Part shown: positions 43,095 to 52,143 of the stretch, piece by piece
How positions within the stretch are numbered: the stretch's first letter is position 1
Layout: the number at the start of each line of letters is the position of its first letter
DNA from: a bacterium
GTDB lineage: Bacteria > Cyanobacteriota > Vampirovibrionia > Obscuribacterales > Obscuribacteraceae
NCBI GenBank assembly: GCA_018062085.1
Contig: JAGOSY010000021.1
Coordinates: forward strand, 1-64,000
Direction of reading: 5' to 3'
Length of the DNA: 64,000 nucleotides
Notes under the pieces: generated by a model
The model's database searches: none
Told to the model about the DNA's origin: nothing
What the model saw: only the letters and a program-made list of their open reading frames with translations
Translations under genes and position numbers: made by a program

Positions 43095-44357
43095 TTAGCG
43101 TCTCATGAAGTGAATATAACCGCGCTCATAGTCAATGGTGTACTGACAATCGTTGTAGAAGGTTTGTCCAAGCAGACCTGTACCGGCCATCTCACTATCA
43201 GGAACCCAAACCTGAAAATCACGCTTCGTGATGCCACCGACCTTTATACTAGTAACATTAAAGACTCTTGCTCTGCTTGAACCAGCAATACCTTGAACAC
43301 TTGATATTTGGGCATCTTCTGGAATGGTAATACCTAAATTGCGACACTGTTCATGGGTCAGCGTGACCACACCAGCACCGGTATCGAAATACATTTTTGT
43401 TGGCCTTCCGTTGACTTCAATATTTATGACCAGCTCATTTCGCTCTCGAGTAAATGGAACGGCATTGGGATCACGGCTAGGATCGGCATATATAGAGCCA
43501 CTCTTATTGCGTTTTTTGACGAAGTGAATACTCTTGGCACCATTATCGATAGTGTAGGTAAAGTCTTGAAAGAAAGTCTGGCCCAACAATGGATGCTCAC
43601 CCAGCTGAGACTGCACCTTAACAGGAAAGCGCTTTCTCTCAATTGTTCCAACTTTCAAATCAACTATAGCGTCCCAAGATGACTGGGCACCGCCATCACC
43701 GATACCATGCACTTCACCGGTTGCCTTGCCGGTCGGCACGTCAATACCAGATGCTTCAAAATTATTCTTCCCAAAAGCACAGATAGCAGCACCAGTATCA
43801 AAAATCATTTTCATTGGTCGACCATTAACATAAGCATCAATGACAAAACAATTGTGCTCTAACGTGTAATAAACACGACACTCATCAGGCATGGTGTCGT
43901 TTGAGCTGCTGCGACCGCCCGACTGACTAGATTGAAATTGCATGCCAGAACTAGTCGCCACTGTTGCTGGCATCTGACTATATTGTTGCTGCGCCACGCG
44001 GGTCGGGGCTGGCAAGGTACGAAGGAGTGATGGATCAAGCGTTTGCAACGCCGCTCTAGCATAGTTGGCACCATTAGAATCTGGCATCAGGCGAATTAGC
44101 TCGGCATACGCCTTAATCGCTGCTGGAATATTTTTGCTGTAGTGCAAAGAAAGAGCATAGTAATAGCGAGCACTATCGTTTTTAGAATTGGCCGCTATGG
44201 CCTTTTTGAAACTAGCAATCGCCAACGGGTAAGTCTTAGCACCAAACTGTTTAACCCCTAAAGCAAAGGAGTCAGGAGCGGCCTGAGCCGGCAATGCAAA
44301 AGAGCCGATGGTCAAAATTAGCGATAGAGCTGGCACAGCGAATCTAGCTCTGAACAT
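43095..44357 (-). CDS. Secreted TPR plus double retropepsin-like aspartic protease, paralogue B
   Basis: The product is 420 residues from the ATG at 44357, with AAGGAAG just upstream; an earlier ATG at 44396 lies inside the glycosyltransferase gene. Architecture equals paralogue A: signal peptide, TPR region, then FDTGAAICAFGK (Asp187) with LLGQTFFQDF and FDTGAGVVTLTHEQ with LLGQTFYNDC. The DNA of the TPR part is almost identical to that of paralogue A, while the protease parts differ more. It overlaps the glycosyltransferase gene by 14 bp and is followed by paralogue A after 7 bp. Substrates are unknown. Confidence 0.85.
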   Translation of the reverse strand: MFRARFAVPALSLILTIGSFALPAQAAPDSFALGVKQFGAKTYPLAIASFKKAIAANSKNDSARYYYALSLHYSKNIPAAIKAYAELIRLMPDSNGANYARAALQTLDPSLLRTLPAPTRVAQQQYSQMPATVATSSGMQFQSSQSGGRSSSNDTMPDECRVYYTLEHNCFVIDAYVNGRPMKMIFDTGAAICAFGKNNFEASGIDVPTGKATGEVHGIGDGGAQSSWDAIVDLKVGTIERKRFPVKVQSQLGEHPLLGQTFFQDFTYTIDNGAKSIHFVKKRNKSGSIYADPSRDPNAVPFTRERNELVINIEVNGRPTKMYFDTGAGVVTLTHEQCRNLGITIPEDAQISSVQGIAGSSRARVFNVTSIKVGGITKRDFQVWVPDSEMAGTGLLGQTFYNDCQYTIDYERGYIHFMRR

Positions 44358-45183
44358 TGTCACTTCCTTTACTACTTCTCTCATGCCTGCCGTCATTGCT
44401 TACCTTATTGCTGCCGCTATTCTGGGCCACTAACTGCCTGAGATAAACAATCTTCTTGCGCACATAATCACTATAAATTACTGTGAGCTTATAGCCTAAC
44501 GCACCCTCAAGAATACCGCCTCGAACTAAGTAGCGATACAAAAAAGTCAGGACAGGTTTAACCAACTCACTTAAGCGACTGGCCCTCAAACCATAGCTGC
44601 CTCGATTGAAATACTCCTGAGCTGACAATCTGGCATATTTATCCATAGCGCTGGCAAAATCTTCCACAGTTTTGTAAGCATAATGGTGCATGGGATTAGC
44701 CAGCATAGTAACAGGGCCGGTCATTTTTATAGCTTCGTGTACAAGGCGATCACCAAACTTACCTTTGCCTCGCTTGAACAAACGCAGTTGTGCGTCAGGA
44801 TAAAAGCCACCGCGCGAAACGGCTTGATCGCCAATATAAAGAATGCGGGGAATCTTGTAACCATCAAACTGATCGAAACTTGAACTCTTGAGCAATAACT
44901 CAATTTCTGCCACAAGCTTATCAGTCAAAATTTCGTCAGCATCAAGACTCAATATCCAATCACTTTTAGCCAAGTCAATGGCAAAGTTTTTCTGTTTAGC
45001 AAAACCAAGCCAATCTTGATGTTGAACTATGGCACCTTTTTCTCTGGCTATTTCTATGGTGCGATCCGTCGAACCAGAATCGACCACAATAATTTCGTCC
45101 ACTAAGGCTTTAGCAGCATCAATCACCTGACCGATAGTGCGCTCTTCGTCTTGAGCAACTATTACCAGTGATACCGTTGGCAT
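44344..45183 (-). CDS. Family 2 glycosyltransferase, WaaE/KdtX-like
   Basis: The 279-residue GT-A enzyme has the opening VSLVIVAQDEERTIGQVI, then EIIVVDSGSTDRTIEIA and WILSLDADEIL with the metal-binding DAD. FAKQKNFAIDLAKSDWI is typical of the WaaE/KdtX branch, which adds sugars to the lipopolysaccharide core. This suggests an outer membrane with LPS-like glycolipid, by inference. It lies between two double-retropepsin genes, 14 bp after one and overlapping the next, so it is cotranscribed with them. Confidence 0.88.
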   Translation of the reverse strand: MPTVSLVIVAQDEERTIGQVIDAAKALVDEIIVVDSGSTDRTIEIAREKGAIVQHQDWLGFAKQKNFAIDLAKSDWILSLDADEILTDKLVAEIELLLKSSSFDQFDGYKIPRILYIGDQAVSRGGFYPDAQLRLFKRGKGKFGDRLVHEAIKMTGPVTMLANPMHHYAYKTVEDFASAMDKYARLSAQEYFNRGSYGLRASRLSELVKPVLTFLYRYLVRGGILEGALGYKLTVIYSDYVRKKIVYLRQLVAQNSGSNKVSNDGRHERSSKGSDNVQS

Positions 45184-45197
45184 AATCTTTTAACTAA

Positions 45198-46481
45198 CTA
45201 GCGACGAGTAAAGCGAATGACTTTCGCTTGATCGTCCACTGAATAATTGGTGTCACCTAAGAAGCTCTGACCAAGCAACGGCAAGGGAATAGGGTAGTTA
45301 TCAACTACCACTACATCAACGTTACGTTTTTCAACCGGTCCTAACTTCAAGGTACGAATAGAAAACTTCTTACCAGTCATACGCCCTGTTGTGCCGTTGA
45401 TAACAGTATCTGCAGCATCTTCAGGCACATTCAAACCAAAGTTTCTCGCTTGAGCAGCAGACATACAGACTGATGTAGCACCAGTATCAACATACATGCG
45501 ACCAGGTCGGCCATCCACCGTAACTGAAACTATCATCAAGTCATAGTTATCATCGCGACTAAACGGCACGGCATTGGCATCGGCACTAGACCTGGACGAA
45601 CCAGAACTAGAGCTAGAACCAGAACTAGAAGCAACACCGGAACTAGAGCCAGCTGCTTTCTTTACTAGCCTGATAGTTTGAGCGTTGTTGTCGACAGTGT
45701 AGACAAAGTCTTTGAAGAAAGATTGACCAATGGACGGGCTATCTAACATTGACTCTTTAATTGCACAAGGAAAATTATTGCGCTCGATGCCACCCAATTT
45801 AATATTGAGGCGCATATCCCAGTACCCAAGAGAATTGCGCGGTCCGGTCGGTTCGGGCAAGCCCAGACTTTGCAAATGATTTTTTCCCAGAGTGGTGCCT
45901 TGCGAGCCGGTATCAAAAGTAACTTTCATAGGTCGGTTATTAAACTGTGCTTCCACAAACATGAGGCCAACTTCTTTGGTGAAATTTAGCTTTGCCTCTG
46001 GCGGATAATGATCATCCGGCGAAGAGCTACCGGAACTACCATAGCGCGAACCACTGATTATATTGCTCCCTGCACTGCGAGCAGCTGCTGGCGGCGCAGC
46101 CGTGAATAACTCAGGGCTGAGCTTGCGCAGCAATACCGGGTCGAGCGCCATCAAAGCCCGGCGCGAGTGGTCAGCAGCCTGACTTGAAGGAAAATGACTA
46201 ACTATACGACCGTACTCAGCGATTGCACCCTTGAAATCTTTGGCATAGTGCAGAGCTAAAGCGTGATAGTAATAAGCATTGTCGTTACCAGGATTTTGCT
46301 TGATAGAAGCGTCGAAACACTTAGCGGCACTGGCATACTTTTTCGCTTGAAAAAGCTTTGAGCCTTCGGCATAAGAATCAGCCTGAGCTTCACCAATTGA
46401 GCCAATACCAAAAGCAAGCAAAAGCAGGGATAAAGCAGTAAAACGCGAAAAGCTCAGAGCAATCCCCGATTTCTGTCGCAT
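45198..46481 (-). CDS. Secreted TPR plus double retropepsin-like aspartic protease, paralogue C
   Basis: The 427-residue protein has a signal peptide (cleavage near AQA-DS), a TPR region (36-115) and two retropepsin-like units: FDTGSQGTTLGK (Asp190) with SIGQSFFKDF, and VDTGATSVCMSAAQ (Asp332) with LLGQSFLGD. A Ser-rich linker (278-300) separates them. It is clearly more distant from paralogues A and B than those are from each other; for example the first flap region lacks GVGDGGAQ. It opens the run, 47 bp after the acyl-CoA dehydrogenase gene. Confidence 0.85.
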   Translation of the reverse strand: MRQKSGIALSFSRFTALSLLLLAFGIGSIGEAQADSYAEGSKLFQAKKYASAAKCFDASIKQNPGNDNAYYYHALALHYAKDFKGAIAEYGRIVSHFPSSQAADHSRRALMALDPVLLRKLSPELFTAAPPAAARSAGSNIISGSRYGSSGSSSPDDHYPPEAKLNFTKEVGLMFVEAQFNNRPMKVTFDTGSQGTTLGKNHLQSLGLPEPTGPRNSLGYWDMRLNIKLGGIERNNFPCAIKESMLDSPSIGQSFFKDFVYTVDNNAQTIRLVKKAAGSSSGVASSSGSSSSSGSSRSSADANAVPFSRDDNYDLMIVSVTVDGRPGRMYVDTGATSVCMSAAQARNFGLNVPEDAADTVINGTTGRMTGKKFSIRTLKLGPVEKRNVDVVVVDNYPIPLPLLGQSFLGDTNYSVDDQAKVIRFTRR

Positions 46482-46528
46482 AACGCTTTACCTCTGCTTG
46501 TCTAATTCGAGTCTTTTACTTGTTGTGC

Positions 46529-47677
46529 CTAAACGCCAAGTTCTTCTTTAAGAACAACTTTTTGCAACTCAGAGGTACCTTCAAATATTTCAGTGAGCTT
46601 GCCGTCGCGGTAAAGCCTTTCTACCGGCGAGTCGGGGCTTGCACCCAGCATACCGAATATTTGTACAGCTTCGCCACTATGAAATCTGGCTGTTTTTGCA
46701 GCAAACATTTTAGCCATAGCGGCAAACTTACGAAAATCAGCGGGCTCTTCATCATGGCTCCAAGCAGCTCGATAGGTAAGCAAGCGGGCAGCCTGTGACT
46801 CAACAGAGTGATCGGCGAGCTTCCATTGAATACCTTGAAACTTTGAAATCGGCTGCCCGAATTGCTCTCTTGTGCGAGCATGCTCTGCAGAGAACTTAAG
46901 AGCTTCTTCGGCAATTCCGACAGCAGCAGCGGCAACCACTGTTTTGCTCAAGTCAAGCACTGCGTTCACTTGGCTCTCTACTTCTGCGCTTGTTGCACTA
47001 GCTAGCTTATTCTCGCCAGTAGCCTTGTACTCTTTAAAAGTAATATCGCAAGTCGCCGCAGAGCGCAGGCCAAACTTAGCTTTGTTGGCTCCAACTTCAA
47101 TGCTCGAACCCGGCGTGCCATCGACCAGGAAAATACTCAACTGATCATCGGTCGCAGTTTTAGTGACAGCCAGAACCGCGATCAAACCGGCCAATTGGCC
47201 ATTGACCACCCAGGTCTTCTCGCCACTGAGCAGCCAGCCAGTAGACCCGTCAGCCGTGGCAGTAGTTTGCACGGCCTTAAAATCAGAACCCGCTTTTTCT
47301 TCGCCAAAGGCCTGGGCTCCAATTAGGTCGCCAGTAGCGAGTTGCGAGAGATAGCGCGATTTTTGTGTGTCAGAACCAAACTTGTTTATAAGTTCGACGA
47401 CGCTGTAGTGGCTAGCGAGAGCAACAGCCAGACCGGCAGAAGCACTAGCGAGAGCTTCGGCAAAAAGAACCAGCTCAATGGCTCCAAGCCCCTGGCCGCC
47501 GTATTCACGAGGAACGGTCAAACCCAGGTAGCCGCCTTTAGCCAAAAGAGTCATGGCTTCTTTCGAGCTCACTTGCTCGGTATCTAAGGCCAGGGCTAGC
47601 GGAGCGATTTGCTCGGCTACAAATTTTAAATACTGTTCTTGCAAGGCCAGCTGACCGCTGCTTAAGAAGGTGTTCAC
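46529..47677 (-). CDS. Acyl-CoA dehydrogenase
   Basis: The 382-residue flavoenzyme follows the family layout: helical N-domain with GLTVPREYGGQGLGAIE, beta middle domain with AQAFGEEKAGSDF and WLLSGEKTWVVNG, and C-terminal helical domain with RTREQFGQPISKFQGIQW and EIFEGTSELQKVVL, where the Glu of EGTSE is the usual catalytic base position. It oxidises acyl-CoA to enoyl-CoA with FAD in fatty-acid or amino-acid breakdown; chain-length preference cannot be read. No beta-oxidation partners are adjacent. It may share a transcript with the protease run downstream. Confidence 0.93.
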   Translation of the reverse strand: MNTFLSSGQLALQEQYLKFVAEQIAPLALALDTEQVSSKEAMTLLAKGGYLGLTVPREYGGQGLGAIELVLFAEALASASAGLAVALASHYSVVELINKFGSDTQKSRYLSQLATGDLIGAQAFGEEKAGSDFKAVQTTATADGSTGWLLSGEKTWVVNGQLAGLIAVLAVTKTATDDQLSIFLVDGTPGSSIEVGANKAKFGLRSAATCDITFKEYKATGENKLASATSAEVESQVNAVLDLSKTVVAAAAVGIAEEALKFSAEHARTREQFGQPISKFQGIQWKLADHSVESQAARLLTYRAAWSHDEEPADFRKFAAMAKMFAAKTARFHSGEAVQIFGMLGASPDSPVERLYRDGKLTEIFEGTSELQKVVLKEELGV

Positions 47678-47762
47678 GGAAACCCCCAGTAGAAAAGATA
47701 GATGAGAAAGGGTAATAAAACCCTGATAAACTGCTGATCATAGCATTTACGGAACCAGAAGC

Positions 47763-49568
47763 ATGACCCTGCTTGCAAAGTGGCTAAAACGCGCCTCAAC
47801 TATCTTTAGCGAAAAACCAGACGTCAAAGTTGATGACTTCGGTCTAGAGCACTTTCTCGTCTATCACGGCCTGGTGGGAACCAGCCCCGATAACCATCGA
47901 GAATTCAAGGACGTGCGGGCGGACATTACCTCGGCTGTTAACCGCAGCAATTCGCACAATCTTTGCATCAACTTAAAGCTGGCTCCACTTTGGTGGGAAG
48001 ACAAGTTAGTGCGCATATTTACTGAATTGAAAGAGGCAAACTCAGAGCGTATGTTGGCAGCTCTGCTACCGCCAAAATCAGACGATTATGAAGTGCATGA
48101 CTATGACCCACTGCGCCACCAAGACTGGCGTGTTCGCGCTAATGCAGCATTAATCTTGGCCGACCTGCAAATTGCCCAAGCGCAAGCGGGGATTATCAGA
48201 GCCCTGGCCGCCACTGCTGACAATACCACTCCAGCATTTTGCCATATCTCTAGAGCACTAGCAGCCTTCCGCACAGAAGAAGCAAAGCAGGCTTTAGTGA
48301 AATACCTAAGCAACGATGAACCATGGATCAAAGTCGATGCAGTAAGCGCCCTAGCACGCTGGCCAATTGCTGAAGTCGGCAACGAAATTAGCTCGGCCTT
48401 TAGCCAGTATCACCCTTTCACCGATTATGCTGCCGTTGGCGTAGCTCGCCAGCACAAGCCACTTGAGCTACTGGCCTTAGACGACGAAAAATTAATTGAC
48501 TTAGGCGCAGCCTTAATTGTCGGCCTGATTGAGGCCTCAAAGCAAACCTTTTCAGGGGCTCCAGAAATATTGACAGAGGCTGGTGTGCAGCAATGTCTGC
48601 CGCTTCTGATGAGCGCTCTAAAAGCTAAGCCCAATTCATTGCGTATGCGCGCACTTTATCAGCTAGCCGACTGGCTCGATGACAACTGTCCCGAACAATC
48701 AACAAGTGCGGCCAAGGCCTTAATTGAGAACAAAGAGCTGCGAGAGAAAGTGGTGGCAGAAATTGAGAGCTTGATTCTTGCTCTCGGCTTAGCCAGCAAT
48801 AGTAGTTCAAAAAATTCTAAACCAGCTTCTAAAACAGATACTGCAATAGCCTCATCTAGCGCCCTGCGCCACGGCCTCAAACTCACCGGCGAAATTGACT
48901 TGCAAGAAAACGCCCAGCTTCTCTCCTCTATGGTTGAGAACGAGCAAGCCTTGCCTTACCGCAATGAAATGATTGAAGCAATGGGCCGTCTAGGCAATGG
49001 CCAAACCGCACCACAACTAGTCAAGCTGGCGAGGCAGCTTGTCAACGTCGAGAGCCGCACGCAAATGCCCCTCAGCGCCAGTCCAATTCTAGAAGCCGAT
49101 CTTGAAGCGGCTAATTCTTACTGGTACATACTCAAAGCCCTAGCCAATCTTCCCCATAGCGAGGCTCTCGAGTTCTTGCTTTTGGCTACCGGTGACTACG
49201 CCTCGGACAAACGAGAAGAAGCCCTGGCTTCGGCAGTCAAACTTTGTGCCGCTAGTGGCTTTAGCGCAGACAAAACGGCAATCAAGGCGGCAGTGGCCAA
49301 AGCCCTCAATGACCCGTCAACCCAAGTGCGCCTGCAGGCTTTGCAAGGTGTGGCGAAACTGAATTTGGATGACCAAATATCTGCCGTAACTAGAATGATC
49401 AATGCTCAAGAAATATCAGTGTCGAAAGCCAGCTTTGACACCCTGCTATCTTTAGTTAGCTTTGGTCACAAGTCTGCAGTTGCAACCGCCTTAAGTGATA
49501 TCAAGAAGACCACCAGCAGCACTGTCAAAATCAAACGGATTGACGAATTTCTCAGCCAAAATTGCTAG
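47763..49568 (+). CDS. HEAT-repeat protein
   Basis: The 601-residue protein is mostly alpha-helical repeats of HEAT/PBS-lyase type (DWRVRANAALILADLQ, EPWIKVDAVSALARWPI, STQVRLQALQGVAKLNLDD). No signal peptide or TM helix is visible, so it is probably a cytoplasmic interaction scaffold. A Ser/Lys-rich low-complexity stretch at about residues 340-360 separates two repeat blocks. It is divergent from the acyl-CoA dehydrogenase gene (85 bp). In cyanobacteria such repeats also occur in phycobilin lyases, but no such context exists here. Confidence 0.8.
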   Translation: MTLLAKWLKRASTIFSEKPDVKVDDFGLEHFLVYHGLVGTSPDNHREFKDVRADITSAVNRSNSHNLCINLKLAPLWWEDKLVRIFTELKEANSERMLAALLPPKSDDYEVHDYDPLRHQDWRVRANAALILADLQIAQAQAGIIRALAATADNTTPAFCHISRALAAFRTEEAKQALVKYLSNDEPWIKVDAVSALARWPIAEVGNEISSAFSQYHPFTDYAAVGVARQHKPLELLALDDEKLIDLGAALIVGLIEASKQTFSGAPEILTEAGVQQCLPLLMSALKAKPNSLRMRALYQLADWLDDNCPEQSTSAAKALIENKELREKVVAEIESLILALGLASNSSSKNSKPASKTDTAIASSSALRHGLKLTGEIDLQENAQLLSSMVENEQALPYRNEMIEAMGRLGNGQTAPQLVKLARQLVNVESRTQMPLSASPILEADLEAANSYWYILKALANLPHSEALEFLLLATGDYASDKREEALASAVKLCAASGFSADKTAIKAAVAKALNDPSTQVRLQALQGVAKLNLDDQISAVTRMINAQEISVSKASFDTLLSLVSFGHKSAVATALSDIKKTTSSTVKIKRIDEFLSQNC

Positions 49569-49662
49569 ATTGGTTATCTTTAGTGCTTCTATACTAAGAT
49601 AGAATTCAGCATTTTCAAAAAGCATCAAAACCATTTGGCACGAAAACTAGGCAACAGAAATA

Positions 49663-50361
49663 GTGGACTCGGAAACTAGCGACACCAAAGAACACGTTTC
49701 AGCGATGGACAAAATCGCCGATTCTTTTCTGGCAGAAGTTGAAGCGAAAGAAAGCGCTGCAACAGAGCCCGCCAATCAAAATGGCAAAGCCCAACAAAAA
49801 ACCTACAAGCATCCAATGGCTGTAGATATTCTGCTGGCTTTAGGCCTGCTGTTTGCCATGGCTGGCTTAACAGTGAGTTTTGTCAAGGGATTAACCACTC
49901 ATTCCGCCAAAACCAATATCATGCAAGGCAATTACAAAGCAGCCATTGGTATTTTGCGCAGCTCACCAATACCTGAATTTTTTGGCGGCACCAGTGCAGA
50001 CAACAGCGAAGATTTGCTCAACCAAGCACTTTACTTAGATGCCATGACCAAGTTAGACGCTGACCGCAATGATCAGACCGCCGTGCAAGAGCTAGCGAAA
50101 ATTTCGGCCGGCTCACGGTTTTACGATCTAGCCCAAGATCAACTGCGGCAATTGGCTCAACCAGAGTCGACGCCGCTGGAGTCGAATATAGACGGCACTA
50201 ATCCAAGTGGCTCTAATCAAAATGGATCGAGTCCAAGTGACTCCAATCTAGTAGCACCTAATTTAGTAGAACCTAAACCAGAAGAATCAAAGCTGGAAGA
50301 GTCAAAATCAGAAGCTCCAAAACCGGATCAAGCCAAGCAAAAAGAAGCGACAAATCAGTAG
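49663..50361 (+). CDS. Single-TM protein with Ser/Pro/Glu-rich tail
   Basis: The 232-residue product from GTG 49663 has an acidic N-terminus, one TM helix (about 54-76, DILLALGLLFAMAGLTVSFV) and a short TPR-like helical domain (84-165). A repetitive tail (165-232) is rich in N-P-S-G-S and E-E-S-K. Cytoplasmic N-terminus and periplasmic C-terminus are likely. It is 94 bp after the HEAT gene. No family recognised. Confidence 0.65.
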   Translation: MDSETSDTKEHVSAMDKIADSFLAEVEAKESAATEPANQNGKAQQKTYKHPMAVDILLALGLLFAMAGLTVSFVKGLTTHSAKTNIMQGNYKAAIGILRSSPIPEFFGGTSADNSEDLLNQALYLDAMTKLDADRNDQTAVQELAKISAGSRFYDLAQDQLRQLAQPESTPLESNIDGTNPSGSNQNGSSPSDSNLVAPNLVEPKPEESKLEESKSEAPKPDQAKQKEATNQ

Positions 50362-50404
50362 ATCTGCCGCTTCGCAATTTGTCTGGTGATTTTTATCGCC
50401 AACT

Positions 50405-50472
50405 CTTGGTCATCGCTATGCCTCTGGCATCGCTAAGTCTTTGGCAATGCTAAATCTCATTCACCGCTAAGT
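50405..50472. repeat. Four imperfect 17-bp tandem repeats between convergent genes
   Basis: Units start at 50405, 50422, 50439 and 50456, sharing the pattern CTYTGGCATCGCTAAGT with about 11-13 of 17 matches between units. They fill most of the 128-bp gap between the single-TM gene and gcvH. Confidence 0.6.
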
Positions 50473-50489
50473 CGCGGCCACTGCGACTC

Positions 50490-50873
50490 TTAATCGACGA
50501 TGAACTTCTTGTAGTCTTCAGCGCTCATCAGGCTGGCCACTTCAGAAGCATTCTCGATTTTGACCTTGATCATCCAGCCACCCTTGTAGGTGTCTAGGTT
50601 GACAAGCTCGGGCTCTGAATTGAGATTGTCGTTAATGGCTGTAATCTCGCCGGCTATCGGCATGAACAAATCAGAAACAGACTTAACTGATTCAATTACG
50701 CCGAACTTTTGCTCGGTCTTGAATTTCTCGCCCACTTTCGGCAGTTCCACAAATGTGACATCGCCCAGCTGGTCGGCAGCAAAAGCAGTAATGCCGATGG
50801 TAGCGATATCGCCATCAACACTAACGAACTCATGGCTTTTTACGTACTTAAGCTCATCTGGATGACTCAGCAT
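50490..50873 (-). CDS. gcvH: Glycine cleavage system H protein
   Basis: From the ATG at 50873 the protein is 127 residues, the normal GcvH size; GGGAG lies 7 nt upstream, so a further 28-codon upstream extension is not needed. It starts LSHPDELKYVKSHEFV, has VTFVELPKVGEKF, and carries the lipoylated Lys64 in GVIESVKSVSDLFMPI. GcvH carries the aminomethyl group between GcvP and GcvT in glycine breakdown. gcvT is in the same orientation 2 kb away, separated by two unrelated genes. gcvP and lpd are not in the window. Confidence 0.96.
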   Translation of the reverse strand: MLSHPDELKYVKSHEFVSVDGDIATIGITAFAADQLGDVTFVELPKVGEKFKTEQKFGVIESVKSVSDLFMPIAGEITAINDNLNSEPELVNLDTYKGGWMIKVKIENASEVASLMSAEDYKKFIVD

Positions 50874-51074
50874 GAAGGTTCTCCCTGGTACTTCGCGACA
50901 AAAATTACTCTCTAAAGAGTAATAGAGTTGGCATCCCATTTGCATAACTTTATGCATGAATGTAACTTAAAAGAGTGGTCTTGAGAACCGCGCGCAAAAA
51001 AAGGAGTGCTGTAACTTTTGGCTTGGGCTAGCGTATATGTACATATAGCCTTCACCCAAATAGAAGAGAACAAT

Positions 51075-52139
51075 ATGCCAAACCAAGCGTACTCATTAAT
51101 AGAGACTGCATCGCAGAGAAACTGTCCAAAATTAGCTGCAAGACTGTTATTTTCAATGGCACTCTTGTGCTCGTGTAACTCGCCCTTGAGCGCTTGGGCG
51201 CAAGTTCCTCAATCTAACCCGTTGGCCAGTTCCACTAGTTACACAAGTTCAAACAGATCTAGCAGTTTAGCTGGTAGCGATCAGTTAAAAACTCTCCATG
51301 TCGGCCAACTGACACGCTCATACGTGATTCATCGCCCGGCAAATCTCCAGCCCGATAAGGTCAAGCAAGATCAACTTAAGAAAGATCAGCTAGTCCCTGT
51401 GGTTATCGTTCTGCACGGCGGGGGTGGCAACAGCGAAAACGCTGCTTCTATGTCTCAGATGAGCACAAAAAGTGATAGAGAGGGGTTCTTGGCCGTCTAT
51501 CCCAACGGAAGCGGTCGAATAAACCGCATGCTCACCTGGAACTCGGGCAACTGCTGCTCATATGCCATGCGAAAAAATATTGATGATGTTGGTTTTATCA
51601 GAAAGCTGATCGAGACAATAGTAGCAACCGAGGGAGTTGATCCTAAACGAGTTTTTGTAACTGGTATTTCAAATGGTGGCATGATGTCGTTTAGATTGGC
51701 CTGCGAACTCTCAGATTTAATCGCAGCAGCAGCACCAGTAGCCGGGGCCCTGAATGTTAACAGTAAGCCAGCCAATCCAGTCGCTATCATGATGTTCAAT
51801 GGCATGGCTGATGATCATGTGCTGTACGAAGGCGGAACTCCTAGAAAATCGTTTGAACCACGAGAGGATAAATCTGTTGCCTATGCCGTCAATTTTTGGA
51901 CCAAAAGAAATGGCTGCTCCAGCAAGCCACAGAGACAGGTCAATCAAACTGGCAATGTAATGGTCGATACGTACAAGAGCCAAAGTACGAACGCTGATGT
52001 TGTTCTGTGCACCATCAAGAATGGCAAACACTCCTGGCCAGGTGGAACCAAACCGCGAACCCAAGGCGACGATCCATCAAGCGAGGTTTCTGCCACAGAC
52101 ATGATGTGGGAATTTTTCAAAAATCACCCAAAGAAGTAG
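51075..52139 (+). CDS. Secreted PHB-depolymerase/feruloyl esterase-like (LpqC) hydrolase
   Basis: From the ATG at 51075 (AGAAGAG upstream) the product is 354 residues with a signal peptide (cleavage near AWA-QV). The alpha/beta hydrolase core has VVIVLHGGGGNSENA, the nucleophile motif GISNGGMMS, the acid in NGMADDHVLYEGG and the His in NGKHSWPGG. Paired Cys in NSGNCCSYA are typical for this CE1-like family. It cleaves ester bonds in polyesters or plant-type esters outside the cytoplasm; the substrate is not certain. It is convergent with a small TM gene, 4 bp away. Confidence 0.9.
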   Translation: MPNQAYSLIETASQRNCPKLAARLLFSMALLCSCNSPLSAWAQVPQSNPLASSTSYTSSNRSSSLAGSDQLKTLHVGQLTRSYVIHRPANLQPDKVKQDQLKKDQLVPVVIVLHGGGGNSENAASMSQMSTKSDREGFLAVYPNGSGRINRMLTWNSGNCCSYAMRKNIDDVGFIRKLIETIVATEGVDPKRVFVTGISNGGMMSFRLACELSDLIAAAAPVAGALNVNSKPANPVAIMMFNGMADDHVLYEGGTPRKSFEPREDKSVAYAVNFWTKRNGCSSKPQRQVNQTGNVMVDTYKSQSTNADVVLCTIKNGKHSWPGGTKPRTQGDDPSSEVSATDMMWEFFKNHPKK

Positions 52140-52143
52140 GAGC

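Noticed and set aside
50874..51017. Glycine riboswitch upstream of gcvH
   Set aside because: No recognisable glycine aptamer core; only a small TTACTC/GAGTAA hairpin near 50915.
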